This document shows, one piece after another, positions 40,320-56,600 of a stretch of 64,000 nucleotides of DNA. A program made the position numbers and the translations under genes. How positions within the stretch are numbered: position 1 is the first letter of the stretch; every line of letters starts with the position of its first letter. Source of the DNA: Eulemur rufifrons (Eukaryota > Chordata > Mammalia > Primates > Lemuridae); the NCBI RefSeq assembly GCF_041146395.1, contig NC_090996.1:35240738-35304737 (forward strand), written 5' to 3'. Under the pieces are notes generated by a model. It saw nothing but the letters and a program-made list of their open reading frames with translations. It ran no database searches and was not told the DNA's origin.

Positions 40320-40480
40320 GGCGGCGGCTGGCGACGGACTCCGCTGCCGGACGCTGCGCCCCAGCCCGGCCTGCGTCCGCTCACTGCGGCCTAGGTTGCC
40401 CGTGCAGAGGACGCCCGGGGTGGCTGCGCCTGCGCACTGGCCGGGGTGGCTGCGCCTGCGCACTGGCCGACGCGGCCGCG
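40320..40480 (-). promoter_or_regulatory. NDUFB10: NDUFB10 promoter with duplicated NRF1-like site
   Basis: A perfect 26-bp tandem duplication occupies 40415-40440 and 40441-40466. Each unit holds TGCGCCTGCGCA (40425-40436 and 40451-40462), one mismatch from the NRF1 palindrome TGCGCATGCGCA. NRF1 controls many nuclear genes for respiratory-chain subunits, so the site fits the gene. It lies about 105-145 bp upstream of the ATG. Confidence 0.75.
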
Positions 40481-41515
40481 GGGCACCCTGGGACTTGTAG
40501 TTGGTCGGGTTCGGGCCCGCCTTGCCGCAGCGCGCCCCCACGTGGGGCTTCAGCGCCGTCGCAGTCCGCCTCCTCCCGAGTCCGGGCTCCGCGCGGGCGC
40601 GGGGCGGGCGCTGGGGACCAGGCAGAGGTGCCTGCCGACGTTGACGAGGAGACAGAAGGAATAACTGCAATGGTTCATGCCGTTCGTGTTGCGTGCTAGG
40701 GCAGGGAGCAAGACTTAACAGTCCGGCTTTTACGGAGAGCACAGGCTCCTAGAGCACGGGCAGCAAGTAAGCCAACGAGTAACAGGACACACCAAACGCC
40801 CTACCCCTCCAGGAAGCCTTCTTGGATTGCCCAGTCTCTACAGGCTTCTCTGGACTCCACTCTCTCTGTCAGGGACCCTCATGGATGGGCGGATGTTGGT
40901 GGGCTTGGGGGCCTGCCTAGGGCAGGGCAGGAAGCAGGGCTGTCCCCAGGGCCCCAGCCCACTGGGAGAAGGGACACCCACCCTGGGTGCAGGTGCTGTG
41001 GCCTGCTTTTGATGGTTCCATCCTGGCCCTGAGCACTCTGGTGTCCCAAGGCAGCTCAGAAGACCAGAGCCCTGCTGCCTATCGTCCGCAATCTCCACAC
41101 CTGGCACAGCCCCTGGCTGGTATCCAGGGAGGGTGCTGGTCACCTCCTGCCCAGAGGCTGGGGCCAGGGACACAGGACCACCAACTCTGGGGACTCTGAT
41201 AATCTAGAATCACACAAACGTCAGATCTTTAAATTGTGAACTCTTAGAAATACAGGACATCAGACCCAAAGAATCTTAACATTTTAGGGGCATAGAATCT
41301 TAGTATTTAGCAATGCAAAATCCATGGATCTTGGAGACACCTTAGGTCTGTAAAACTCTGATTCTACAGCTACAGAACTTTATAACCATAGAATCCTTAA
41401 ATTGACAAATAAGAGGTTTCCACTCCCTTTTCATTCAAAACTTAAGTTCAAGATTTAAATTCATAAAAGCATCCAATGCTCGTGGATCATAGGCTCTTAG
41501 AGCCAGGGAGCTTGT
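40481..41515. other. Spacer between NDUFB10 and the Alu cluster
   Basis: 40500-40740 is still CpG-rich. 41200-41500 is AT-rich and contains recurring words like AGAATCTTA (41271, 41307) and TAGAATC (41209, 41387), suggesting an old, unassigned interspersed repeat. No gene was found. Confidence 0.45.
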
Positions 41516-42483
<968 letters not shown>

Positions 42484-42958
42484 CCAGCTGGGGATCTTGA
42501 TCTTGGTGATCCTGGGCCACAGAACCAGCCCTCCTCCTCCTCGCTCCTGCCCCCACCGTTTGTCCAGCTGTCTCATAGCCTTCAGGACAGGACCCCTCTG
42601 TTTGGTTGTCAGGAAAGTGGACTCAGGCTCTCAGAAGCCCCCAAACAGGGTCCCTCAGCCCCTACCAGGCCAAGTGGGTCCTGTCCTGGGAGGGTCATGA
42701 CCCAGTCCCAGGGCCATTGAGGAAAGGGTGGCAGCCCTGGCTCCAGGTGTCCCCATGCCAGGCTGCTCATCTGCCTCTCCTGACGCCACCCTGCCTGGGC
42801 TGCTCCTGGCACTGGAGACCATGCTGGCCTCGGGGGATGATCGAGCTCTCCTGCCAGGGGCTAAATCTGGGAACTGGCTGCTGTGCATGCTGGCCCTGCC
42901 ACTCCACCTCTGGCGCCTGGTGGGGAGGCCCCTTCCTGACCTTCAGGGATCGACTGCC
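42484..42958 (+). other. RPL3L: RPL3L upstream region and 5' UTR
   Basis: This is GC-moderate sequence with no CpG island, as expected for a muscle-restricted gene. The open frame 42728-43279 overlaps the true start in another frame and is a shadow. Confidence 0.5.
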
Positions 42959-49580
<6,622 letters not shown>

Positions 49581-49840
49581 GCTGCGCGGGATGGGTGGTC
49601 CCTGCAGCGGCGCCCCGCCTGCCCTTCTGTCCAATAAAGGCCGGAGGCCCCTGTTCCCGCGCTGTCTCAGAGGGTCGGGGCGCGGACAGGACGAGGGTGG
49701 GGGGGTGGGGGCGGACGCAGCTCTGCGGGTAGCGCGCCACCCCCCGCAACCTGGGCAGGCCCCACGTGCGCCTTCCGCCCGCCTGCCGCCTGGTGGCGCC
49801 CCAGCCGGGCGCTCGGGGGGGCGGGGCTCCCGGGCGGCAG

Positions 49841-50365
49841 GGGGCGGGGCCTCGGGGAAGCGGCCCTGGAGTCGCCCGTGGAAGTACGTCAACGTGGGCG
49901 GGGCCTGCAGGAAACACGGGCTAGGGTCAGCCCCCGGAGGGGCGGGGCCTCGGGGAAGCGGCACGGGAGTCGCCCGTGGAAGTACGTCAACGTGGGCGGG
50001 GCCTGCAGGAAAGACGGGCTAGGGTCAGCCCCCGGAGGGGCGGGGCCTCGGGGAAGCGGCCCTGGAGTCGCCCGTGGAAGTACGTCAACGTGGGCGGGGC
50101 CTGCAGGAAAGACGGGCTAGGGTCAGCCCTCGGAGGGGCGGGGCCTCGGGGAAGCGGCACGGGAGTCGCCCGTGGAAGTACGTCAACGTGGGCGGGGCCT
50201 GCAGGAAAGACGGGCTAGGGTCAGCCCCCGGAGGGGCGGGGCCTCGGGGAAGCGGCCCGGGAGTCGCCCGTGGAAGCACGTTAACGATGGGCGGGGCCTG
50301 CAGGAAAGACGGGCTAGGGTCAGCCCCCGGAGGGGCGGGGCCTCGGAGAAGCGGCCCAGGAGTGG
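49841..50365. repeat. 98-bp GC-rich tandem repeat upstream of MSRB1
   Basis: Five complete units start at 49841, 49939, 50037, 50135 and 50233, and a partial sixth starts at 50332. The period is 98 bp (the fifth unit is 99). Each unit has a GC box (GGGGCGGGGCC), a second one (GGGCGGGGCCTGCAGG) and a CRE-like half site in TACGTCAACG (ACGTCA at 49886, 49984, 50082, 50180; mutated to ACGTTA at 50278). Units 1 and 3 share CGGCCCTGGAG while units 2 and 4 share CGGCACGGGAG, so the array looks like a doubled dimer. It lies 153-677 bp upstream of the MSRB1 ATG. Because 98 is not a multiple of 3 it produces the same pseudo-peptide in three frames. Confidence 0.97.
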
Positions 50366-50517
50366 CCCTTCTCGGGGGGCGGGGCCTCCCGGAGGCGGAG
50401 GCCGGGGCTCACGCCGGGTTGCGGGGCGGGGGGAATCGGTCCTCCGGAGCGAAGGTCCAACGGTCGGCGGCCTGGGTCTGTCGGAGGCGGCGAGTGCGCA
50501 GCGGTCCCAGTGGCGCC
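50366..50517 (+). promoter_or_regulatory. MSRB1: MSRB1 proximal promoter and 5' UTR
   Basis: CpG-rich and TATA-less, with two GC boxes (about 50374-50390). Transcription probably starts in 50430-50500. Confidence 0.55.
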
Positions 50518-53500
50518 ATGTCGTTCTGCAGCTTCTTCGGGGGCGAGATTTTCCAGAACCACTTTGAGCCGGGTTCGTGCCGCGGTCGGCTGGGGCGCGC
50601 GTCGGCGGGCTTCGTTACCCTCCGCGGAAATGGAGCCCCGAGACGGGGAATGGGGCGTGTGGCCGCCGGAGAGAAGCGGCCGCAGGTCAAGCGGATGGCG
50701 GAGGAGGGCGGAGTCTGCGAGGCGGGCAAAGCAGGGTACCCGAGGAGAGGGGGCGCTAGAGGGAGGGGTCGCTGACCCGGAGGAGGACAGGTCTGGAGTG
50801 TCAACGAGGCCGTTTCTGGAGCGACCCTGGGGGGCCAGGTACATGGACGTGGTGACGCTGGTGGGGGCATCCGGGTAAGGGTCGGGCCTTCGCAGGGTCG
50901 CGATGGAAGGTCTTGTCCAGGGGAAGTCCTGTGACTGGGCTGTCCTTACCCGGGGCATCCCCCTAGCCTTTCCCGTTCCCCCATTTTTTGGGATCCGCGG
51001 GATGGCTCAGTAAGCACAGAACGTCCAGTTCTGATCGGATGTGCCCTCCAGGTGCTTCCCCTACCTGCCCAGGGCCAGTGAACTTGGCCAGTGAAGTCTG
51101 GCTAGACAGACTGGTGGTTTGGGCCATGTCCAGGCCTCAGCACTGGCCCCGTGAGTCCACTTGGGGGCTGGGCTGGCCCGGTAGTGGACTAATTTGGTAA
51201 AAACACATCCACAGGCAAGACTAGGGCATTGGCCTCCCTGGGGTGGAATCCACTGGTGTTAGCCCTCTAGGGGGCTGGGCTGTGACACAGGACCACCCAG
51301 CACAGCCCTCTCCGGAGACCCTCTGGCTGTGGGACCCCAGCTGTCCTCAGGCTGCTCCGTCATGCCAGAAGCTCCACTCCCATTGCGGATTCTAGTTCCT
51401 CATTGCTTGCTTCTCCAGTTCCTGGTAAAGGCCGAGTAGTTCACAGACTCAGGGAGGCTGTCCCCTGGCGATTCAGTGCCCCGGAGGTTCCTTGTTTTAG
51501 TCCTTCGGATAGTTCTGCAAGTCAGTTTTGCAACGTTCCCTGCCTCCTCCACCCCAAAGAGATATTTTCAGGATCCTCTTTCCCAGCTGTCTGTCTTCCT
51601 GGGCTCCCTGTTTGGCCTGGAGGCCTTTCTCTGGGACCATCTCTTCCTGCCTGGAGAGCAGGCCAGTGGCTGGGTGTCCAGCTCAGGGCTTTGCTGGGGA
51701 GCAGGGATGGCCACTTGAGAAGGGAGGGGCCAGGTGGTCGTGTTGGTCCGGGCCCTGCCATGTGGATCCCCAGGGGGCGGGGTGGGAGTGGGTGTCCTCA
51801 TCACGCTCCCAGGTTCCTGCAGCATCTGCGCATCACCACGCCTCACTGTGGGGTGGAACAGGTGCAAGATTCCACGTCACAGGGCTATTGAGAAGAGCGA
51901 GGAGACAAGTGTGAGAAGTGACTCTCCTGGTCTCTGGCACAGCCACTAAGTGTGAGCTCAGCGCCATGTCTCCCCCACAGAGCCAAGCTGAGGCCTGTGA
52001 GTGGCGGGCGCGTGGCGAGGGAGTGCAGCCCACCCCCAGAGTGGGGCAGGGCCGCCTCTGCCTGGGTCCAAGGATTTGGGAGCTCGCCCCTAAGAGGCTG
52101 GAGCCAACGTCTCTGCCTTTGCCTTTCCTCCGCCCCAGGTATCTACGTGTGTGCCAAGTGTGGCTACGAGCTGTTCTCCAGCCGCTCGAAGTATGCACAC
52201 TCATCCCCATGGCCGGCATTCACCGAGACCATCCACGCTGATAGCGTGGCCAAGCGTCCAGAGTACAACCGACCTGGAGCCCTGAAGGTAGGTGGCAGGG
52301 GCAGGAGCTGGGGAGGCAGGGAGGCCCAGAGAGCCAGTCCCACCTTCCCAGCTCTGCTCACCCCACAGCTCCAGGGCCTTAGAGTCTGTCTCTTCCAGGC
52401 CTCTGGCCTCTGGCTGGGGCTGCCAGCCCAGACTATCGGGAGAGGCTGGTGTCCTGGGAGAACATGGGAAACAGGACAGCCTTTCTGGGTTGGCCCCAGG
52501 ATGAAGGTCGATCTCACATGGGCAGCTAGTTTGGGGGATGGGCTTGCAGGGAGAGACACCATCTGCTGGTAGCACCGAGGGCCATAGCTGCGGCTGTTTC
52601 ACGGCCAGAGCTCAAGTGGCTGCTTTGTGGTCTTCCCAGGTGTCCTGTGGCAGGTGTGGCAATGGGTTGGGCCACGAGTTCCTGAATGACGGCCCCAAGC
52701 AGGGGCAGTCCCGATTCTGAATATTTAGCAGCTCGCTGAAGTTCATCCCTAAAGGTGAGCGCGCCTCGCACAGCTGGGACGGGCCTGTTGTAGGTCTCAG
52801 GGTCTGGGTTGGGGGAGCACGCTGTGCTCGTCCACTTGTCATGACAAAGTACGGGGGCACCAGAACACACTGCCCAGTGCCACCCCCAAAGGGATGAGAG
52901 GGCAGATGCTCTGCTTCCTCTGCCTTGTTGATTGTGGGTGCCCCGTGGTTTTCTCCAGAGGCCTGGCCTTTCCCCGGGGCCAGTGTCGGAGGCGGGTGGG
53001 CAGAGGCTGGGGACCTGGGGTGTGTGCGTCTCCTCCGGCTGTAGCCGTGAGCTTGCCTGTCAGCCTGGCTGAGCCTGGCTCCTCCTCTGCTGAGTGGCGC
53101 GTGGCAGAGCCTCCTTCACAGGCCGTCGAGGACAAGTGCAGTTAGTGTGCGCCTGGAGCCCGGCACATAGTAATAGCTCAGTAAATCCGCGCTGCTGTTG
53201 CCAGTATTCTCACTGTTTGTAGTGTGGGTCTGGGGAGTTGTCACCTGGGTGCATTTCATCTCAGAGCAGCCTCGTCTCTGGCCCACTGTCCGCACCCTCA
53301 CGCAGGTCCTTGTGTGTCATCGCATGTCTGTCTGCAGACCCAGCCACCCTCCGGACTCCGCCCCGTGCTCTGTAGTTTGAATCCAGGTCCCCCCTTGCTA
53401 TCCACAGGCCCAGCCTCACCCTTGTACAATGGCTTGTCAGCAGCACGTGTTCACAGCCATCGCTGTGCTGTGGGGCTGTGAGCGGGCTGTAGGGTCTGGC

Positions 53501-53759
53501 GCATGGCAAGCACACGGTGACATTTTGTCCTTTTGTTATTTGTCCATCATATGTGTGGAGAAAGAAGAGATTCTGGGTTCTCCTGTAGATCTCAGGGAAC
53601 GAAACAGAGCAAATGGACTGCCATGAGCTAGGCATCTTGTCCCTCCCTCTCCTGGCCCGCAGGGGACGTGTCTGGAGCATGACTTCACAGTGACTTGCTC
53701 TTCTCTCCCAACCCTCCTTTCTTTCAGGCAAAGAAACTTCTGCCTCCCAGGGACACTAG
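50518..53759 (+). CDS. MSRB1: MSRB1 / selenoprotein R, methionine-R-sulfoxide reductase, 116 aa with selenocysteine
   Basis: MSRB1 reduces methionine-R-sulfoxide in cytosol and nucleus; it reverses Mical oxidation of actin. Exons are 50518-50572, 52139-52287, 52640-52754 and 53728-53759; 351 nt in frame, the human length. The in-frame TGA at 52718-52720 is selenocysteine 95, in SRFUIFSSS; it must be recoded, since the frame continues to TAG 53757-53759. The zinc site is CxxC twice: Cys23/Cys26 and Cys71/Cys74. The resolving cysteine is Cys4 (MSFC). The substrate pocket WPAF and [15 protein letters not shown] are intact. A SECIS element is found in the 3' UTR. A conventional gene finder would stop at the TGA and lose the last 22 residues. 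Confidence 0.97.
52718..52720 (+). other. MSRB1: Selenocysteine codon (TGA, Sec95)
   Basis: In-frame TGA between TTC (Phe) and ATA (Ile) in MSRB1 exon 3. It is followed by more conserved MSRB1 protein and paired with a SECIS about 1.5 kb downstream on the genome, so it is read as selenocysteine. Confidence 0.96.
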
Positions 53760-54590
53760 GCGGCAGCCCACACTCCACACTATGGCCACATTCTGGCCAT
53801 CCTACTTTGGAATTGGAACCCTAGACATTCAAACAGGGAAGCCGGCGGGGGTGGCTGAAACCTCCGGAAGGCTCCCAAGCCTTGGTTCTGAACAGGATCT
53901 CCTTTGCTGGTAGTTCATACCCCCTGCCAGGACCGGCCAGCTGTTTTGGCCTCCCGCTCATTCAAGGAGTCTCCAAGGAGGTGGGCTCTGGGTGCAGCTC
54001 ATCTTTGAATGACGTCACACCCTCGCCTTCTCTTCTCAGCCCACTGCCCATTCCCTGTCTGTCTGGACTCACCCCGTGGGGCCCAATTCCAAAGCTCTGG
54101 TCCTCACCAAAGCTTATACCCACATACCCTGGCTGTGCTAGGTGACAGAATGCAAACAGAAGCTGCCCTGGCCAGCTGCTCCAGCCCTGGTCACTGCATG
54201 ATCCCCTCTGGCTAAACCCTTCCAGGCCAGCCAGAGTGGTGATGTCCATGACCCGCTGGGGGAGCAGACCGGTGGGACACACCCTTGGTTTCTCGTCCAC
54301 GAAGGGAGAAGCCTGAATGCCGTTTCACAATCTGTGCGGATGTAGTTTGCCTCACTCAGGCTTAGGAAAGTGGCTGTTGCTCCATCCCTGTAACCGCGCA
54401 GCACTGGGGCCCTGGAGTTTACACCCTGCAGAGATGTCCCTTCTCAAGACACGGGGACCGTGCCTTACTGTACGTGCTCAGAGCTCTTGCCACGTGGGAG
54501 ATGGGTGATGCTGACATCCCCACACCCATCTTGAATATTTTCTGGAGTAATCAGGTGGAAATCAATAAACAAATGAAACCCAAGCCTGCT
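53760..54590 (+). other. MSRB1: MSRB1 3' UTR and poly(A) signal
   Basis: The segment runs from the TAG to AATAAA at 54564-54569; the mRNA end is expected near 54585. It contains the SECIS. Confidence 0.8.
54190..54255 (+). promoter_or_regulatory. MSRB1: SECIS element of MSRB1
   Basis: The 3' UTR contains the core ATGA at 54198-54201 and its partner TGAT at 54240-54243 (the non-Watson-Crick quartet). A stem CTCTGGCT pairs with AGCCAGAG, and the apical loop begins with the unpaired AAA at 54214-54216. This is the canonical SECIS layout that recruits SBP2/EEFSEC to recode UGA. It was read directly from sequence, without a folding program. Confidence 0.88.
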
Positions 54591-54597
54591 GTCTTTT

Positions 54598-54882
54598 TTA
54601 TTTTGTTTTGTTTTTTGAAACAAGGTCTTGCTCTGTCTACCAGGCTAGAGTGCAGTATCCTCATCTTAGCTCACTGCAGCCTCCCACTCCTGGGCTCAAG
54701 TGACCATCTGCCACAGCCTCCTGAGTAACTGGAACCACAGGCGCATGGCTCCACACCTGGCAAATTAAAAAAAAAATTTCGTAGAGATGGGGGTCTCGCT
54801 ATGTTGCTCAGGCTGGCCTCAAGCGCCCACCTCAGCTTTCCAAAGTGCTAGGATTACAGGTGTGCATCACTGCGCTCAGCCG
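54598..54882 (-). repeat. Alu, old, worn
   Basis: 'TTGAAACAAGGTCTTGCTC', 'AGAGTGCAGTATCCTCATC', 'GGGGTCTCGCTATGTTGC' and 'AAAGTGCTAGGATTACAGG' on the plus strand mark an inverted Alu with several gaps, starting just after the MSRB1 poly(A) site. Confidence 0.88.
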
Positions 54883-55900
54883 GGCCTGCTGTCTTTATGC
54901 CAGGACATGAATGGTGGACCTTTGCACAGTTTAAAAATATTTGTTGAGCATCTGCTGTGTGCCCAGTTCCAGCCTCGGTGCTGGGGATTCGGCTGTGAGC
55001 AAGATGGGGTCCTGGCCACCAGGACACGTGGTGTGGCTGGGGAGGCACGTGGCAGTCAGTTACTGTCAGGTCCTCATAGGGCCGGGAGCAACTGAAGAGT
55101 AGCGATGCCCGAATGTGGAGGTGAGGGGGGCTGGGGGCTGCCCCTTTGGCTCCACGGGTCAGGGAGGAGGACTCCGAGGAGGGTTGTCTCAGCTCAGCAG
55201 CGGCAGGTGAGAACCGAGGAGAGCGGCTCTCAGGCAGTGGGCTCAGTGCGTACAAAAGCCCTGAGCCCTCAGCAAACCTGGCCTGGCCCAGGCCCTGAAG
55301 GGGGAGGTACAAGGTGTGACCCACAAGGAGATGAAAAAGAATTATGCGATTGCCCCAATTTATATTGACAGAAATCTGGGGAAGAGTGTGGGGATGGATA
55401 TTAGGGGTGGGCGTTTTGTCATTCTGACCCCATGGCTGGGATCACCCCAAAAGTTGTACCAGGGGAGTTCCCACAAGGGAGTGCCCCAAACCATCCTGAA
55501 ATGGGTCTCGCTGAGACCCAGAGAAAGCAGCACTGAATGCCGGGTGCTCAGTTGGAAGCATTAGGGGAACTTGCTCACAGAGGGTGGCAGCAGTCGGCAC
55601 CTCCTCTCCCTGTGGTGCCCCCTTTTTTGCCAGGTGGAGCCCACAGGGCACCTGCTTGCTAGCCAAGTGCCGGTTCAGGGGCAGCCGGCCCTGGGTGCTC
55701 TGGGAACGGCCAACAGCAGCTGGCAGGCCTGGGCACGGCAGGGCACATCAGCCCGGGTGAGGGCAGGTGTGTCCGGGACACCGTGGAACCCAGGAGGAGC
55801 CCAGGGCAGTAAACGTTTGCGTAATGAGTGAACTGATAATGCTTTGAACTTTTGCTCACCCAGCTTTTCTTTCCCCTGAGTGACAAGTGCCAGGGACAGC
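54883..55900. other. Spacer with ancient repeat pieces
   Basis: About 54935-55085 reads as a MIR/L2-type 3' end in minus sense ('TTTGTTGAGCATCTGCTGTG…GGCTGTGAGCAAGATGG'). About 55320-55430 ('GAATTATGCGATTGCCCC…GTGTGGGGATGGATATTAG') resembles internal sequence of an old endogenous retrovirus, with no open frame; the assignment is weak. The rest is unassigned. Confidence 0.4.
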
Positions 55901-56600
55901 CGGGACCCTGGTGCGCGGGTGGCCTGTCTCAGGAACCTCCCTGCCAGGGGCGGGCGGGCAGATGGGAGGGGGCGTCGGAAGGGTCGGCGAAGGTCACTGC
56001 CGAGCCAGGCGAGGCCACCGTGCCGCTCACGCCCATACGTCGCCATCAAGGCCACCTCCCCGGCCGGCGCAGGGGCCGTGTGCAGCAGGGCCAGCAGGGG
56101 GCGCGCTCGCCCCGCGCCGCCGGGGGCCCGGGGCGGGAGAGCGCGCAGGCGCGGGGCGGCGCTGCAGTTCTCCGAGGCGCCGCCCGGGGCGCCGCGGCTC
56201 CGACGACACGGCGGGGGCTCCGACGACACGGCGGGGGCTCCGACGACACGGCGGGGGCTCCGACGACACGGCGGGGGCTCCGCACCACCCCGGCCCCGCG
56301 GCCCGCGCCCAACAGGCCGAGCCTCGCAGCGTCCGAGGGTGCTGGCGCGGGGACCCGCTTGCTGGCTTCGCGAGCGACGATGCAGCGAGAGCAGTCGAGG
56401 CCCGGGTGCCCCTCCCGAGCCAGCGCGACCGAGGCAGGGCTGGGGTCGGGCGGGACGGCGGCGTGGCGGGGCGCGGGCGGAGGAGGACGCCGGATCAGGC
56501 GAGCCCGGCCCGCCTCCCGGGCCTCCCGCTCTGCCCACGTCGCTCCGCACAACCGAGACAGCGCCTGGCTGCCTCCCAGCAGTCATCTGTGCGAAATAAT
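55901..56600. promoter_or_regulatory. Orphan CpG island between MSRB1 and HS3ST6
   Basis: A dense CpG segment lies far from any gene start recognised here. It contains an exact four-copy 20-bp repeat (56201-56280). Open frames exist on both strands for 240-370 codons, which is expected for such composition; none resembles a known protein. It could be an unannotated promoter or first exon of a non-coding RNA. Confidence 0.6.
56201..56280. repeat. 20-bp minisatellite, four perfect copies
   Basis: The unit CGACGACACGGCGGGGGCTC occurs at 56201, 56221, 56241 and 56261 without a mismatch, within the CpG island. The flanking GCGGCTC before it looks like the end of a further partial unit. Confidence 0.98.

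Noticed and set aside
49878..50775. Series of plus-strand frames with the same peptide repeated
   Set aside because: The 98-bp unit shifts frame each time, so the same pseudo-peptide appears in three frames. The last one overlaps MSRB1 exon 1 out of frame. Not coding.
52718..52720. TGA in MSRB1 as a premature stop (pseudogene)
   Set aside because: The downstream protein is conserved, the position is the known Sec95, and a SECIS is present, so it is recoded.
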